A stretch of DNA of 64,000 nt from Panonychus citri (taxonomy: Eukaryota > Arthropoda > Arachnida > Trombidiformes > Tetranychidae): contig NW_026515473.1 in the NCBI RefSeq assembly GCF_014898815.1, forward strand, positions 62,001 to 126,000, in the 5' to 3' direction. The notes under the pieces were generated by a model. It made no database searches. It saw only the letters and a program-made list of their open reading frames with translations, and was not told the origin of the DNA. The position numbers and the translations under genes are program-made. Shown here one piece after another: positions 32,526 through 43,083 of the stretch (position 1 is the first letter of the stretch; each line of letters starts with the position of its first letter).

Positions 32526-32792
32526 TTATTTACTGTGGTTGTTTTCAGTGTTTTTGTCTTTTGTATTAACACCGGAGCAGAAGTTGGAACTGAAACTGGA
32601 ATTTGGATTGGTGTTTTCATTGACTTGGTCTGAAGCTTCAACTGTCATTGATTGGGTCGGTACTGCTGGTTGATCAATCATTTGTAGTTGAACGTTCCTA
32701 GAAAACGATTGATGAGATTGTTGTTCAGATATCGTTCTATGAGACGAGACTATGACTAATGACAAAATAAACTTTATTTTGATTTTCATCAT
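32526..32792 (-). CDS. Possible small secreted peptide, 88 residues
   Basis: A single-exon frame starts MMKIKIKFILSLVIVSSHRT, which looks like a signal peptide with a hydrophobic core at residues 7-16. The mature part is polar, rich in Gln, Asn and Ser, with one cysteine, and ends NHSK. No family is recognised, and it lies alone between family copies. The frame is short enough to arise by chance; the signal-like start is the main support. A small MITE lies 22 bp upstream of its start. Confidence 0.4.
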   Translation of the reverse strand: MMKIKIKFILSLVIVSSHRTISEQQSHQSFSRNVQLQMIDQPAVPTQSMTVEASDQVNENTNPNSSFSSNFCSGVNTKDKNTENNHSK

Positions 32793-32814
32793 TAAAGTTT
32801 ACTCAAGTCTACTA

Positions 32815-32929
32815 TTACAGCATTTCTCGGAATTGAAAAAATTCTGCCATCTATCGGGTTGACTAATCCAAATGGGAACTCGACTAAACTTCTTGGTAAC
32901 TGGGCGAAAGTTACTGGGAAATGCTGTAA
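32815..32929. mobile_element. 115-bp TIR element with TA target duplication
   Basis: The ends are TTACAGCATTTCTC and GGGAAATGCTGTAA, inverted with one mismatch, and TA flanks each side (32813-32814 and 32930-32931). There is no coding capacity. It fits a Tc1/mariner-type MITE. Confidence 0.78.
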
Positions 32930-32984
32930 TATTTATTGAGGTCACTTTTATTCAATTCGAAAAGTTTTTCAACAATCAAACTAT

Positions 32985-33250
32985 CCAAAAGAAGCGCTTT
33001 GACTCTCAGCTTCAACTGTGAATGGCTGCGACTAAGACAAAAAGCCGAAAACTTGTTGAACAAAAATTGTCGATTGTTAATTGTTTCTGTTTAATAAATT
33101 TTTTCTGGAAGTAACTTTCTGTCTACAGTAGTTGAGTTGATATCACTCAAGTTGATATTTCTTTAATAGTGTGAAGTTTTGTTCACTCATATCATTGATT
33201 TCGAACTGTTTTTTTTGAAACAATCAAACTGTTCAAAAGAAGCGGTTGGT
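32985..33250 (+). promoter_or_regulatory. Two upstream modules before copy 11
   Basis: ATCCAAAAGAAGCGCTTTGA (AAGCGCTT 32992-32999) and TTCAAAAGAAGCGGTTGGTT (33233-33252). The second is the subfamily form also found before copies 5 and 9, followed by 'cccttcaggagccacaag'. The first resembles the form before copy 12, including the following 'gactctcagctt', so an upstream region of another copy may have been left here. Confidence 0.55.
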
Positions 33251-33402
33251 TTAATCAAAACCCTTTCACTTTCCCTTCAGGAGCCACAAGCAAAGTGAAG
33301 CGAAAAAAGTTGGCGATTATTCCCAATCAGGTGAATTTCAAATTCTCAATTCTAACACAAGAAGTTTGAAATTTTATTTTAACTGTTAAGTGAATTATAG
33401 TT

Positions 33403-34851
33403 ATGCTATTAAACGATTTGCCTGATGATTGTCTCTGGTTGATCTTCGACAACTTCTTCAAATTAGAAGAGTTGATTCAATTGTCTGAAGGTAAAACTTT
33501 GCAAGTTCAACTGTTGATAATCAATACTAAATTTCAGTTGTTTTTTGTTTCTTTAGTTTGTTCAAAATGGTCCAATTTGATTGATTTAAGATTCAAAAAA
33601 GTTAAATATCTTTTCAACAGTAAGTAAAATTCTAATTTTTGTAAAAATTATTTTCTAACCGATTCTATCAACTTCAAGAATCAAGATTAGTTCCACATTT
33701 GGATTATTCCAAAGTATGGATGGAACAGTTGAAAACTATTCGACGATATAATTTACGGGAATTGTTACCAAATCTCAGGGTAAATGTTTAACAGAAATTG
33801 CTCACATCAACTGGAATTTGATTAATTTTTATTCTATTCAATTGTTTCAGATTTTTGATATCTCTTATCACTATTACGGCCAAACTTATAAAATGCATTA
33901 TTTTGAGAAAGTGATTAACAATCCGAAAATAAAAGGAATAGTTGGACTAAACACTTTTTATGATTACAATTTAAAAAATATCGAAATGGTGTCAATAGAT
34001 TTTTTACGTGCCCCGTATAAAAAACGCTTTCGACGTGATCAGTTGAAACAAATTCGTTATAAGGACTATTTTTATTTGCATAATCTTTTTGAGCTCGTCG
34101 AATACTTTCCTAATTTGAAACGACTCAATATTTGGTTTTCAGGTAAATTATTAGTGTTTAATGTGATTAATGATCTTAATTAATTGAAGAATTATTTTCA
34201 AAGGTGAACAAGTTCGTTACAATGGTCCAAATTTACCCAATTTAAAGATCTTTGAGTCTGCAATAAGCGGAAAGAGTGATAACTGTAACGCATTTCATGT
34301 GATGGACTTTTGTCCATCTTTGGAAAGTGCTTACATTTATAACCAATCAGATGATAAATTTACCAACATGGCACAAAAGAACTACAATCTAAGGGATTTT
34401 GTAATTGGAATAGTGAGTATATAGAATCAGAATCTATTCTGAAATTAATTTTCAACTATATTTTTTGCATCTCAAGCCACTTGGAATACACCTAACATGG
34501 TCATTCTTACGAGGACTGTTGTCCAAGTATCCAAATTTACAAAATCTTGCGGTCAGAGGAGGTGATGCTATTAAGGATAGTCGTGTTGAAGAATTGGTCA
34601 AGTTATTGCCGGAGATAAAACTGTTGGACTTCAGAAGATCCAAAGGAGTGACTTCAAAATCAGCTGATTTCTTATCTAAATTCTGTCGCAAATCTTATCG
34701 ATCAATCAAAATCTATTATGATTGTGAAAAGGAACCAATTGATTGGCCTAAATTAGACACTCCTGAAGAATTAATTGTCTATGGATTCGATTTCATGAAA
34801 CATTGTTTTTACAAGAATTTTCATCGTCTTCCGGATCTAATTGATGAATAA
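33403..34851 (+). CDS. F-box/LRR family protein, copy 11 (six exons, intact)
   Basis: Exons 33403-33490, 33557-33619, 33679-33779, 33851-34142, 34204-34412 and 34477-34851 keep phase and give 375 residues. The F-box is LPDDCLWLIFDNFFKLEELI. Exon 4 has a changed spacing (NNPKIKGIVGL without the third asparagine, and FRRDQLKQIRY). The last exon carries RSKGVTSKSADFLSKFC, matching copy 4 more than copies 5 and 9, although exon 5 groups with 5 and 9; exon shuffling or conversion within the array would explain this. The stop overlaps AATAAA. Confidence 0.9.
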
Positions 34852-35293
34852 ACTCTAACGCTTTTAATTCATTTTGCATTAAAATGAGCTAAATGAATAT
34901 TATAAATTTTTTTAATGTAAGTTTAAAATTCGGTAAGATGAGCTTTAGTGGTTTGAGGTAGAACGAAGTTTTTTTAACCAGTAAAGAGTTAAGGATCGTA
35001 TACTAAGTGTTTGAACTAAATCTTACAATTGAGGCTCAAGTCAAGCTCATTTTTTCAACGAATTTTTATCGTTTACGATGGAAAAAATTCCTTGTGTTTT
35101 GTAACAAATGATTAGCGACCGAAAGTAAAATCGTTCAAAATGATGGTTATTATGAAAAAACGAGCAGTTGATAAACTGAAATACTCTCATTATCGGACTG
35201 TAGCTTTAATGACAATTTATTTGATTGGAACATCCGAGACAAAATTCATGAAAGAATATTAATATTATTCAATAAAGTAGAATGTAGGTGATT
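34852..35293. other. Spacer between the convergent ends of copies 11 and 12
   Basis: AT-rich sequence without a gene. It has a weak relative of the 31990/37165 spacer segment at 34930-35005 ('gttaaggatcgtatactaag'). Confidence 0.5.
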
Positions 35294-36733
35294 TCATTCA
35301 TCAATTAGAATCGGAAGATCACAAAACATTTTATAAAAACAATGCTTCATGAAATCGAATCCATAGACGATTGAATCATCAGTTCCAAGCATATTGGGCC
35401 AGTCAATAGGTTCCTTTTCACAATCATAATAGATTTTGATTGATCGACTGGATTTAGCACAATATTCCGACAAGAAATCAGCTGATTTTTGAGTGACATA
35501 TTCTGATCCTCTGAGGTCCAACAGTTTTACTTCTGGCAAAATCTCCACCAATTCTTCAACATGACAATCCTCAATCTCATCGCTCATTCTGATCGCAAGA
35601 TTATGTAGATTTGGATATTTGGACAACAGCTCTCGCAGGAATGACCAAGTTATTTCTTCTTGAATTGACTTGAAAAGAACAGAAAATTACTAATTATTTA
35701 AGGCGAATCTTTAATTTGATACTCACCATTTCGATAACCAAATCTCTTAGATTGTAGTTCTTTATGGTCAAATCAATAAAATGGTCGTTTGACGAACTAT
35801 TGATGAAAGCGCTTTCCAAAGATGGACAAGAGTCCATCAAATGAAAAGCGCTCCAAGCTTCATGCGCTTCGAATGTATGTGATTCAAGAATCTTGAGATT
35901 GGACAATTCTGGGCCATTGTATCGAGTTTCTAGTTCTGCAAAAATTATTATCATTCTTTCATTAATCCAGAACATTAATCAAATTTCAATAGTTTACCAT
36001 CAAACATCGTGAGGTTGAGTCGCTTTAAATTTGGAAAGTATGCAACGTATTGAGGAAGATCACGCAAATTAAGCTCATGAAAGTAAATTTGTTTCAGTTG
36101 ATCAGGTCGAAAGACTTTTCTAAAATCAAACTCATCCATTTCAACCATCTCGATATTTTCCAAGTTGAGATTATGATAATTAATGCAACTCAGTCCAATC
36201 AGTCCTTTTAGTTGCTTATTATTATTTATCACTTTACTGAAATCTTTGAGTTTTTTTCCACACCATAGAAATGATCAGAGATGTCGAGAATCTAATCGAT
36301 ACCGAAAACACGAATAAATATCAAATAGACAACTGAAATTTAATATTTACCCTGAGGTTTGGTAACAATTCTCGTAAATTATGGTCCTTGATCGTCTCTG
36401 GATCTCTTATCCATAACTTGGTATGATCAATATGATCGATAGTGTTTTCTTCAGGTCCATGGACTTGAAAAGATTGATCAAACCAAATTAACAATTACAC
36501 GTAGAGGGAAATTTACTTACCGTTAAATAGATATTTAATTCTTGAAAATCTTACGGAAATTAGGTTGGACCATCTAGAACAAACTTTAAATCAAATAGAA
36601 TTAAAATTTTGGTTAATTGATACACTGAAAAATTTAAACTTTTACCTTTAGACAATTTAATTAACTCTTCGAGATTAAAGAAGCTGCCGAAGATCATCCA
36701 GAGACATTCATTAGGTAAATTGTTTATGGACAT
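35294..36733 (-). pseudogene. F-box/LRR family gene, copy 12 (minus strand, one-base loss in an A run of exon 4)
   Basis: Minus-strand exons 36646-36733, 36521-36583, 36351-36448, 35998-36291, 35727-35935 and 35294-35668. The F-box is LPNECLWMIFGSFFNLEELI. Exon 4 is 294 nt where phase needs one more. A run of seven A (minus strand, about 36251-36257) is one base short; with the present run the frame ends at a TGA just before VINNNKQ. All other exons are clean, so the lesion could be an assembly error in a homopolymer. The protein ends LPILIDE, with TGA as the stop. Confidence 0.8.
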
Positions 36734-36874
36734 AATCACAATTAACTGAACTGATGAAATTAAACGAATTGTTTTGTAACAATTTAATAGACTTAATAGA
36801 TTTAATAAACAATTAACAATCGACAATTTTTGTTCAACAAGTTCTCAGCTTCTAGTCTGAGGCGCAGCCGTTTA

Positions 36875-36910
36875 CAGCTGGAAGGCTGAGAGTCAAAGCG
36901 CTTCTTTTGA
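36875..36910 (-). promoter_or_regulatory. Shared upstream motif of copy 12 (minus strand)
   Basis: On the minus strand TTCAAAAGAAGCGCTTTGAC (AAGCGCTT 36896-36903) is followed by CAGCTG at 36875-36880, about 140 bp before the start codon. Confidence 0.6.
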
Positions 36911-37208
36911 ATAGTTTAGTTGTTAGAGATTCTTAAATTGAATAAAAGTGACAAAATAATCGACATTCGAATAGAAATCATTTTGAGCAACAGTCACAAT
37001 CTCATCTCATAGATTTTTCATGTTAGTAGATAATTAATTTATTTAAATATTCTCAATGATTAACGATCATCAAGAAAAGAACGAAATATTGTCACAGTTA
37101 TCAATTTATTTGAGCCATGTTACAACTATTCTTCCAATTATGATTGTTAACTCATATGAATTTTGATTAATGGTTGGAGGTGGACGCAAGTTATGAGAAT
37201 CAATAAGG

Positions 37209-37309
37209 AGTAGAATAAAAGCAGCCCTCTTTGGCCCACATGCATTTCTGGCCCAATAGGCATTTCTAACCCACCGAAGTGGACCGGAGAGGGCTGCTTT
37301 TATTGTACT
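37209..37309. mobile_element. 101-bp TIR element with 6-bp duplication ATAAGG
   Basis: Left end AGTAGAATAAAAGCAGCCC, right end its inverted copy (GGGCTGCTTTTATTGTACT), 22 bp with one mismatch. ATAAGG stands on both sides (37203-37208 and 37310-37315). A related spacer at 31990-32045 lacks the insert. There is no coding capacity, and I cannot assign a superfamily from a 6-bp duplication alone. Confidence 0.82.
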
Positions 37310-37625
37310 ATAAGGGGTTAGGACTTTATTCTAAGTGACCGAACTAAACCTAACCGAAATGATCTACTCCATTTTATTATCTATTCAATCATATTCTGTG
37401 TTTTTTATATTTGTTATTCTCTTCTTTATTTCTATGCCCATTGCCATTATTTTAGGACAATTAGCTCTGAGCAATTACTTCACAATTTTGATAATGAAGA
37501 GTCGCATGGATGTTAGGGACAGAACAACTCACTTGCTCCTTGGAACTGTCACGAATAATGTCAGATGATGTGAAAATGTGCCATTTTTCATAATCAGAAA
37601 AAAGCTCTTGTTCTCAGTAATTAAT

Positions 37626-37631
37626 CAGCTG
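37626..37631 (+). promoter_or_regulatory. CAGCTG before copy 13; AAGCGCTT decayed to AAGCTCTT
   Basis: Before copy 13 the module reads AAAAAAGCTCTTGTTCTCAG (about 37599-37618) then ATCAGCTG. Its tandem duplicate before copy 14 has the full AAGCGCTT. Copy 13's module is also pushed about 270 bp away from the gene by the hAT-type insert. Confidence 0.5.
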
Positions 37632-37659
37632 TTTTTCGACTGAATTTCTCATTTCAAAT

Positions 37660-37932
37660 AAGAGATGTGCGATATTTGAAAAAAATATCATCGAATGGTA
37701 TCGATACTCAGATTTCAAATATCGATCTTAACAATATTTAGTGAAAGAGAAAAAGACAGAGAAAAAAGTAAGAGAAAGAGAAAAGTTTTAAAAAATTGGT
37801 AAAAAAACCTTAAAAAATCTCATATGGTGAAAAGAAAGAGTAAAAAAAGATACTTATTAATCGATATTCTTTTTATTATATCGATAAAAATCGACACCAA
37901 AATAACGATATCGATAATATCGCCCATCTCTA
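37660..37932. mobile_element. 273-bp hAT-type MITE with 8-bp duplication TTTCAAAT
   Basis: Ends AAGAGATGTGCGATATT and (inverted) TAGAGATGGGCGATATT pair over 17 bp with two mismatches. An 8-bp duplication, TTTCAAAT, flanks it (37652-37659 and 37933-37940), the length typical of hAT elements. The interior has CGATATCGATAATATCG-like repeats and a purine tract, but no gene. The paralogous spacer before copy 14 (about 39885-39905) shows the empty site. Confidence 0.88.
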
Positions 37933-38013
37933 TTTCAAATGGTATTTGTGGCACAAACTTCGTGCTTCTTCATTTCTTCAAGTTTTTAAATGACTAAAAA
38001 GTAAATTACCCTC

Positions 38014-39490
38014 ATGTCATTAAACGATTTACCTGATAATTGTCTTTGGAAAATCTTAGAAAATTTCCATGGAATTAAACAATTGATTCGATTGTATAAA
38101 GGTAAGGTTAAGATTCCGTTTAAATGATGAAACTCTAATGCTTATTTACTTTCACTTGGTTCTAAAGTTTGTTCGAGATGGTCCGATTTGATTGCGCCGA
38201 AATTAAATCAAGTAAAATATCTCCAAGTGATGAAGTGTAAGTTAATTCCTACTTAACCCATTAGCGGTTTTAATTAATTTATTTCCAATTTTTAATTCGA
38301 AGATAAAAAACGTGATTATGTCGATAAGAACATTTCCTGGATGAAATATGAAACAGATTGGAGAAATTACAATTTAATAGAATTGTTTCCAAATCTAAAG
38401 GTAATCACCGAACTTTTTAGATCAAAAGAACGTTGCTTTCTAATTACATTGTTATTTTTTAATTTTATGATAGATTATAGAAGTTTTATCGTATAGTCAT
38501 TTTCGAGTTGTTGATTTACCAAGAATTCTCAAAAATAATCCACAAATAAAGGGAGTAATTGGCAATAAAGAGCTGAGTAGAGTTGGTTACTTGGAAAATA
38601 TCGAAATGTTCGCTGCAAGGTTTCGGATTAAATTCAATTATAAAAAAGTTTTTCGACCTAATCAGTTGAAACAAGTGCGCTGCTACTATTTTCTTATGGA
38701 CGATCTTCCTTCATTCATTGAATATTTTCCTAATTTGAAGCGACTCAACTTGCAACTCTATAACTATGAAGGTGAGATACAACTTGAGAATTGATCTTCC
38801 GATTGTTTCATATGATCAATATCTTTTCAGGGTATTACTATGGGAAGGACGTTTTTTACAATGGTCCGAATTTGTCTTCGTTAAAGATTCTTGAACTTCG
38901 CACAAACGATTTGGTTGAAAAGTGCACCGTATTTCATTTCATGGATTTTTGTCCATCTTTGGAAAGCGCTTTCATCCATTGTTGGACATTAAATGTTTGT
39001 GTAATAGATGAATCGATAAAGAATTACAACCTAAGAGATTTGGTTATCGAACCGGTGAGTCAATGGGTGAGAAATTCTTATTAGATTATTAATAATTTTT
39101 TCCTTTATTCTTTTGATTAAGTCTGGTCGTTTTTCGTGGCCATCACTTCGAAGACTTTTGTCCAAATTTCCTAATTTACATCATCTTGGGATCAGATTTA
39201 TGATTGAGATTGATGATAATAACTTAGAGGAATTGATAAAGTTATTACCTGAGTTGAAGATATTGGACTTGAGAGGATGTAAGAAAGTGACGCATAAATC
39301 AGCTGATTTTCTGTCCAAATATTGTGTCAAAGAGAAGAAATCAATTAGAATCTATTACGATTGTGAAAATGAGCCCGCCGAATGGCCTAAGTTGCACACT
39401 CCTCGAGAATCAATTGTCTTCGGATTCGACTTCATGAAACATTGTTTTTATAAATCCTTTTCTACTCTTCCAATTCTCATTGATGAATAA
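38014..39490 (+). CDS. F-box/LRR family protein, copy 13 (six exons, intact)
   Basis: Exons 38014-38101, 38168-38236, 38303-38400, 38474-38771, 38831-39054 and 39122-39490 keep phase and give 381 residues. The F-box is LPDNCLWKILENFHGIKQLI. Exon 2 is 69 nt, two codons longer than in other copies except copy 14. Exon 3 lacks the YSKIW motif and has KNISWMKYETDW, also only in copy 14. Exon 5 has YYYGKDVFYNGPNLSSLKIL. The two form the most divergent subfamily and a tandem pair. Confidence 0.9.
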
Positions 39491-39958
39491 AATCGAAACT
39501 TTTATAACCCAAAGTTTAATATCACTAATGGTTGCAACCATAAGTGATATTGTGATTATCTGATTATTTAACAAGAATTGTCAACAATATTCCGAGAATA
39601 AAGAATTGATTGGATTTCTTGAATGTCTTAGAGAAAATTATAACAAGGAAATATCAAAATGTGCGCTTTATAGTTATTCTCTTCTCTAGTTCTCTCAGTT
39701 ACTTCACAACTTAGAATCTAAGTCTTAGATGATGAAGAGTTGCATGGGTTTTATGGACAAAACAACTCACTTGCTCGTTGAAAATTCCGAGAATAATACT
39801 CAGATGCGTTTAAAATGCCCCTTTTGTCATATTCAAAAAGAAGCGCTTGTTCTTAGTAATTAATCAGCTGTTTCTCCGAGAAAATTTCTCATTTCAAATG
39901 AAATTTTTGCTTCTTCATTTCTTCAAGTTTTTAAATGACTAAAAAGTAAATTATCATC
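39491..39958. other. Spacer duplicated from 37400-37650 and 37940-38013
   Basis: 'attctcttct' through 'gcatggatgttagggacagaacaactcacttgctc' of 37410-37560 has its counterpart at about 39675-39790, and the part just before the ATG of copies 13 and 14 is nearly the same. AAGCGCTT at 39841-39848 and CAGCTG at 39865-39870 form the module of copy 14. The open frame at 37335-37568 lies in the other spacer copy, is not kept here, and so is not a gene. Confidence 0.65.
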
Positions 39959-41417
39959 ATGTCATTAAACGATTTACCTGATAATTGTCTTTGGAAAATC
40001 TTTGAAAATATCCATGGAGTTAAACAATTGATTTGTTTGTCTAGAGGTAAGATTGAGATTCAGTTTAGATGATGAAATTCTAATGCTTTTTTACTTTCAC
40101 TTGGTTCTAAAGTTTGTTCGAGATGGTCCGATTTAATTACGCCGAGATTTAAGAGAGTGAAATATCTCCAAGTAATGACGAGTAAGTTTCTACCTAATCC
40201 ATCAGCGATTAATAATTAATTTATTTCCAATTTTTTAATTGAAAGATAAAAAACGTGATTATATCGACAAGAACATTTCCTGGATGAATTTTAAAACAGA
40301 TTGGAGAGGTTACAATTTAATGGAAAAGTTTCCAAATCTAAAGGTAATTAACAAACTTTTTAGATCAAAAGAACGTTGCTTTCTAATTACATTTTATTTT
40401 TTAATTTAATGATAGATTATAGAAGTTTCGACTTATAATCATTATCGCTTTGGTGATTTACCAAGAATTCTCAAAAATAATCCACAAATAAAGGGAATAA
40501 TTGGCACTAAAGAGCTGAGTGAAGTTGGCTACTTGGAAAATATCGAAATGTGCTCTGCAGAGTTTGATTTCGATTATAAACAAGTTTTTCGACCTGATCA
40601 GTTGAAACAAATTCGGTGCTACTATTTTGACATGAATGATCTTCCTTGTTTTATTAAATATTTTCCAAGTTTGAAGCGACTCAACATAGAACTCGATGAA
40701 GGTGAGATTCAACTTGTATTAGTCTTACGACTGTGTTAATGGTTTATATCGTCTTACGATTTTTAATAGCGGACGAAGTTTTTTACAATGGTCCAAATTT
40801 ATCTTCGTTAAAGATTCTTGAACTTGGTACAAACGATTTCGTCAAACAATTCACCGGATTTCATTTCATGGATTTTTGTCCATCTTTGGAAAGCGCTTTT
40901 ATTCATTATTACGCAGAGGATCTTCATGTATTAGATGAATCAATAAAGAATTTTAATTTAAGAGATTTGGTTATCGTTAATGTAAGTCAATTGGTGAAAA
41001 GTTCTTATTAGATTATTAATAATTTTTTCCTTTATTCTTTTGAATCAGTGTGGTTTTTTTTCGTGGCCATCACTTCGAAGGCTGTTGTCCAAATTTCCCA
41101 ATTTACATCATCTTGGGATCAGATATGTTGATGAGATTAATGATTATAATTTAGAGGAATTGATAAAAATACTACCTGAGTTGAAGTTATTGGACTTGAG
41201 GAGTTTTAAGAAAATCACATACGAATCAGCTGATTTGCTGTCCAAATATTGTGTTGAAGCTCATCCATCAATTTTGATATATTACGATTGTGAAGACAAA
41301 CCCACCGAATGGCCTAAGGTGGGCACTCCTCAAGAATCAATTGTCTACGGCTATGATTTCATGAAACATTGTTTTTATAAAACTTTCAATTCTCTTCCAG
41401 TTCTCATTGATGAATAA
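39959..41417 (+). CDS. F-box/LRR family protein, copy 14 (six exons, intact)
   Basis: Exons 39959-40046, 40113-40181, 40246-40343, 40416-40701, 40770-40981 and 41049-41417 give 373 residues in phase. It is a tandem duplicate of copy 13 with the same long exon 2 and KNISWMNFKTDW in exon 3. The donor of exon 5 is GTAAGT after GTTAAT, where copy 13 has GTGAGT. In the last exon the usual AAATCAGCTGATTT palindrome is changed at its edges (GAATCAGCTGATTTG). This is the last member of the array on this side. Confidence 0.9.
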
Positions 41418-42100
41418 AAATCGAAACAAACTTTAATAATTTTCAAAGTTTAATACCACTAGTGGTTACATATTTTATTCTTTCGTCCTTATTGTTGATA
41501 AAAATCACCAGATATCAAAACAAGTGAGTCTAAGCTGATTACCTGTTCTCTTCAACAACCGACTGACTTGAATCAACCAAAAAGCCAAAATATGAATAAA
41601 AAATTCGTAATCAAGTTGCTCTTGGTTGCCGAATATGCAGTCTTTGGCTCGTATTCACCTACCGAGATTTAGCTTAACTCTGAGATTAAATCAGCTGAGT
41701 TCAACTGTTTCACTAATTAAAATTAAAATTTGATCTGTAGTCACAGCTAAACGCAGATTTCTAAAACTCGCAATCAAAAATTTGCATTTCACCATTAAAC
41801 CCTTTCATCTGTCAAAAAGTAACAAGTTGTTTGTTTCTGAATGTATTTCAATAGCAATTCAATGAAGTCTTTTCACTTAATTTATGATTCGTCTTTTTTT
41901 GGGTATAACTCATCTAGAAAATTTAGATGAATAGATCACAAATCCATTGACAAGATTAAGAATTTTGCTGAAAATAAACTTTATTTGCTTTTAACCATAA
42001 AAGTTAAACTCATTTAGTATTAATCAATTGATTAATTAATCGAATCTACCATGTACATACTTATGTACATGAACGAAACTTTAATAAGATAACCAGTGTT
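41418..42100. other. Spacer at the edge of the F-box array
   Basis: No gene seen. An AATAAA on the minus strand near 41982-41987 may be the polyadenylation signal of the next, minus-strand gene, about 115 bp after its stop. ACATGTACATACTTATGTACATG near 42050-42071 is a small palindrome. Confidence 0.5.
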
Positions 42101-43006
42101 TTAAACGGAGGCTGAGGTTGCGACTTCTCCTGATGAAGCAGCTGAAGCGACAACTTCTTCAGCTTGGTCTAATTCAGCGGCAGCGGCTTTGACGGCTTCG
42201 ATCTTTTGTGCGGATGGAAGTTTGTCAGCACCGTTAACCTTTTCCATGGCTCCTTGGATCTTTTCTTTTTGTTCTTGGATCTTTTCGTTATCTTCTCCTC
42301 GGAATGAGTCTAACAAATCATCGAATCGGTTTCGAAGGGCATCAAATCGTTCAGTGATGGTGTTCTTAAGACCAGACCAGTTGATTCCGAAAAGAGATCG
42401 AGACTTGGCAGCTGAAACTTCACTAACAACTTGGTTCTCAACATTGTCAACTGAGTTGACAATTTGGTTAACGGCTTCAGTTGATTGAGTGTTGTGGAGT
42501 CGATCCTTAAGAGCCTTCAAGGTCTTGAGAGCATTGTCGAGGATCAGTTGTCGAACTTCGTCTAATTTACCCTTGTTCTTTTCGATGTATGATTCCAATG
42601 AAGTAGTGACGGCGTCAACTCGATCAGAGACGATTCCTTGGAGACCTGGAAGGTTCTTAATGAGAGCATCAGCTCCATCTTCGAGAAGATCTTCAGCAGA
42701 TTCTTGGAGTTGTTTAAGTCCATTCATGAAAGATTCTTTAGCTTGAGCGATTTGTTGTTGAAGAGCTGAGCCGAAGAATTTTCCAAATTGAGCCTTGGCA
42801 TCGTTGAAAGCTGATTGAGCGTTAGCCACTAAGTCGTTTAAGACATTTCGCTTTTCAACGGATCGAGCTTCGATAGCGACGACTAAACAAGAGAAACAAG
42901 AAAATAATCATTAGAATAATCAACTAATTGTTCACACAATTGGAATAGTCTAATACTTACATCCAGCGACGAGGAGAACAGCAAGAGTAAGTCCTAAGAA
43001 TTTCAT
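42101..43006 (-). CDS. Secreted helical protein, 275 residues, two exons
   Basis: Minus-strand exon 1, 42961-43006, codes the signal peptide MKFLGLTLAVLLVAG. Exon 2, 42101-42882, continues FVAIEA and RSVEKR, a possible processing site after KR. The mature chain is alanine-, lysine-, glutamate- and glutamine-rich with heptad-like spacing (SAFNDAKAQFGKFF, LQESAEDLLEDGADALI, LDEVRQLILDNALKTLKAL), so mostly amphipathic helix; there is no cysteine in the mature part. GC-richer third positions than its neighbours suggest high expression. Secreted helical proteins of this kind occur in arthropod haemolymph and saliva, but I recognise no specific family. Confidence 0.85.
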
Positions 43007-43073
43007 TTTGATTTTTTTTATATTTTCTGATTAAAGACAATTAATCTGATGAGAATTGGATGTAAATCAGTTC

Positions 43074-43083
43074 CCTTTTTATA
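43074..43083 (-). promoter_or_regulatory. TATA box of the secreted protein gene
   Basis: On the minus strand TATAAAAAGG lies 68-77 bp before the ATG, a consensus TATA box fitting strong, regulated expression. Confidence 0.75.

Noticed and set aside
37335..37568. 77-residue membrane-like open frame
   Set aside because: It lies in a spacer that is duplicated before copy 14, where the frame is not kept; no real ATG context and no family.
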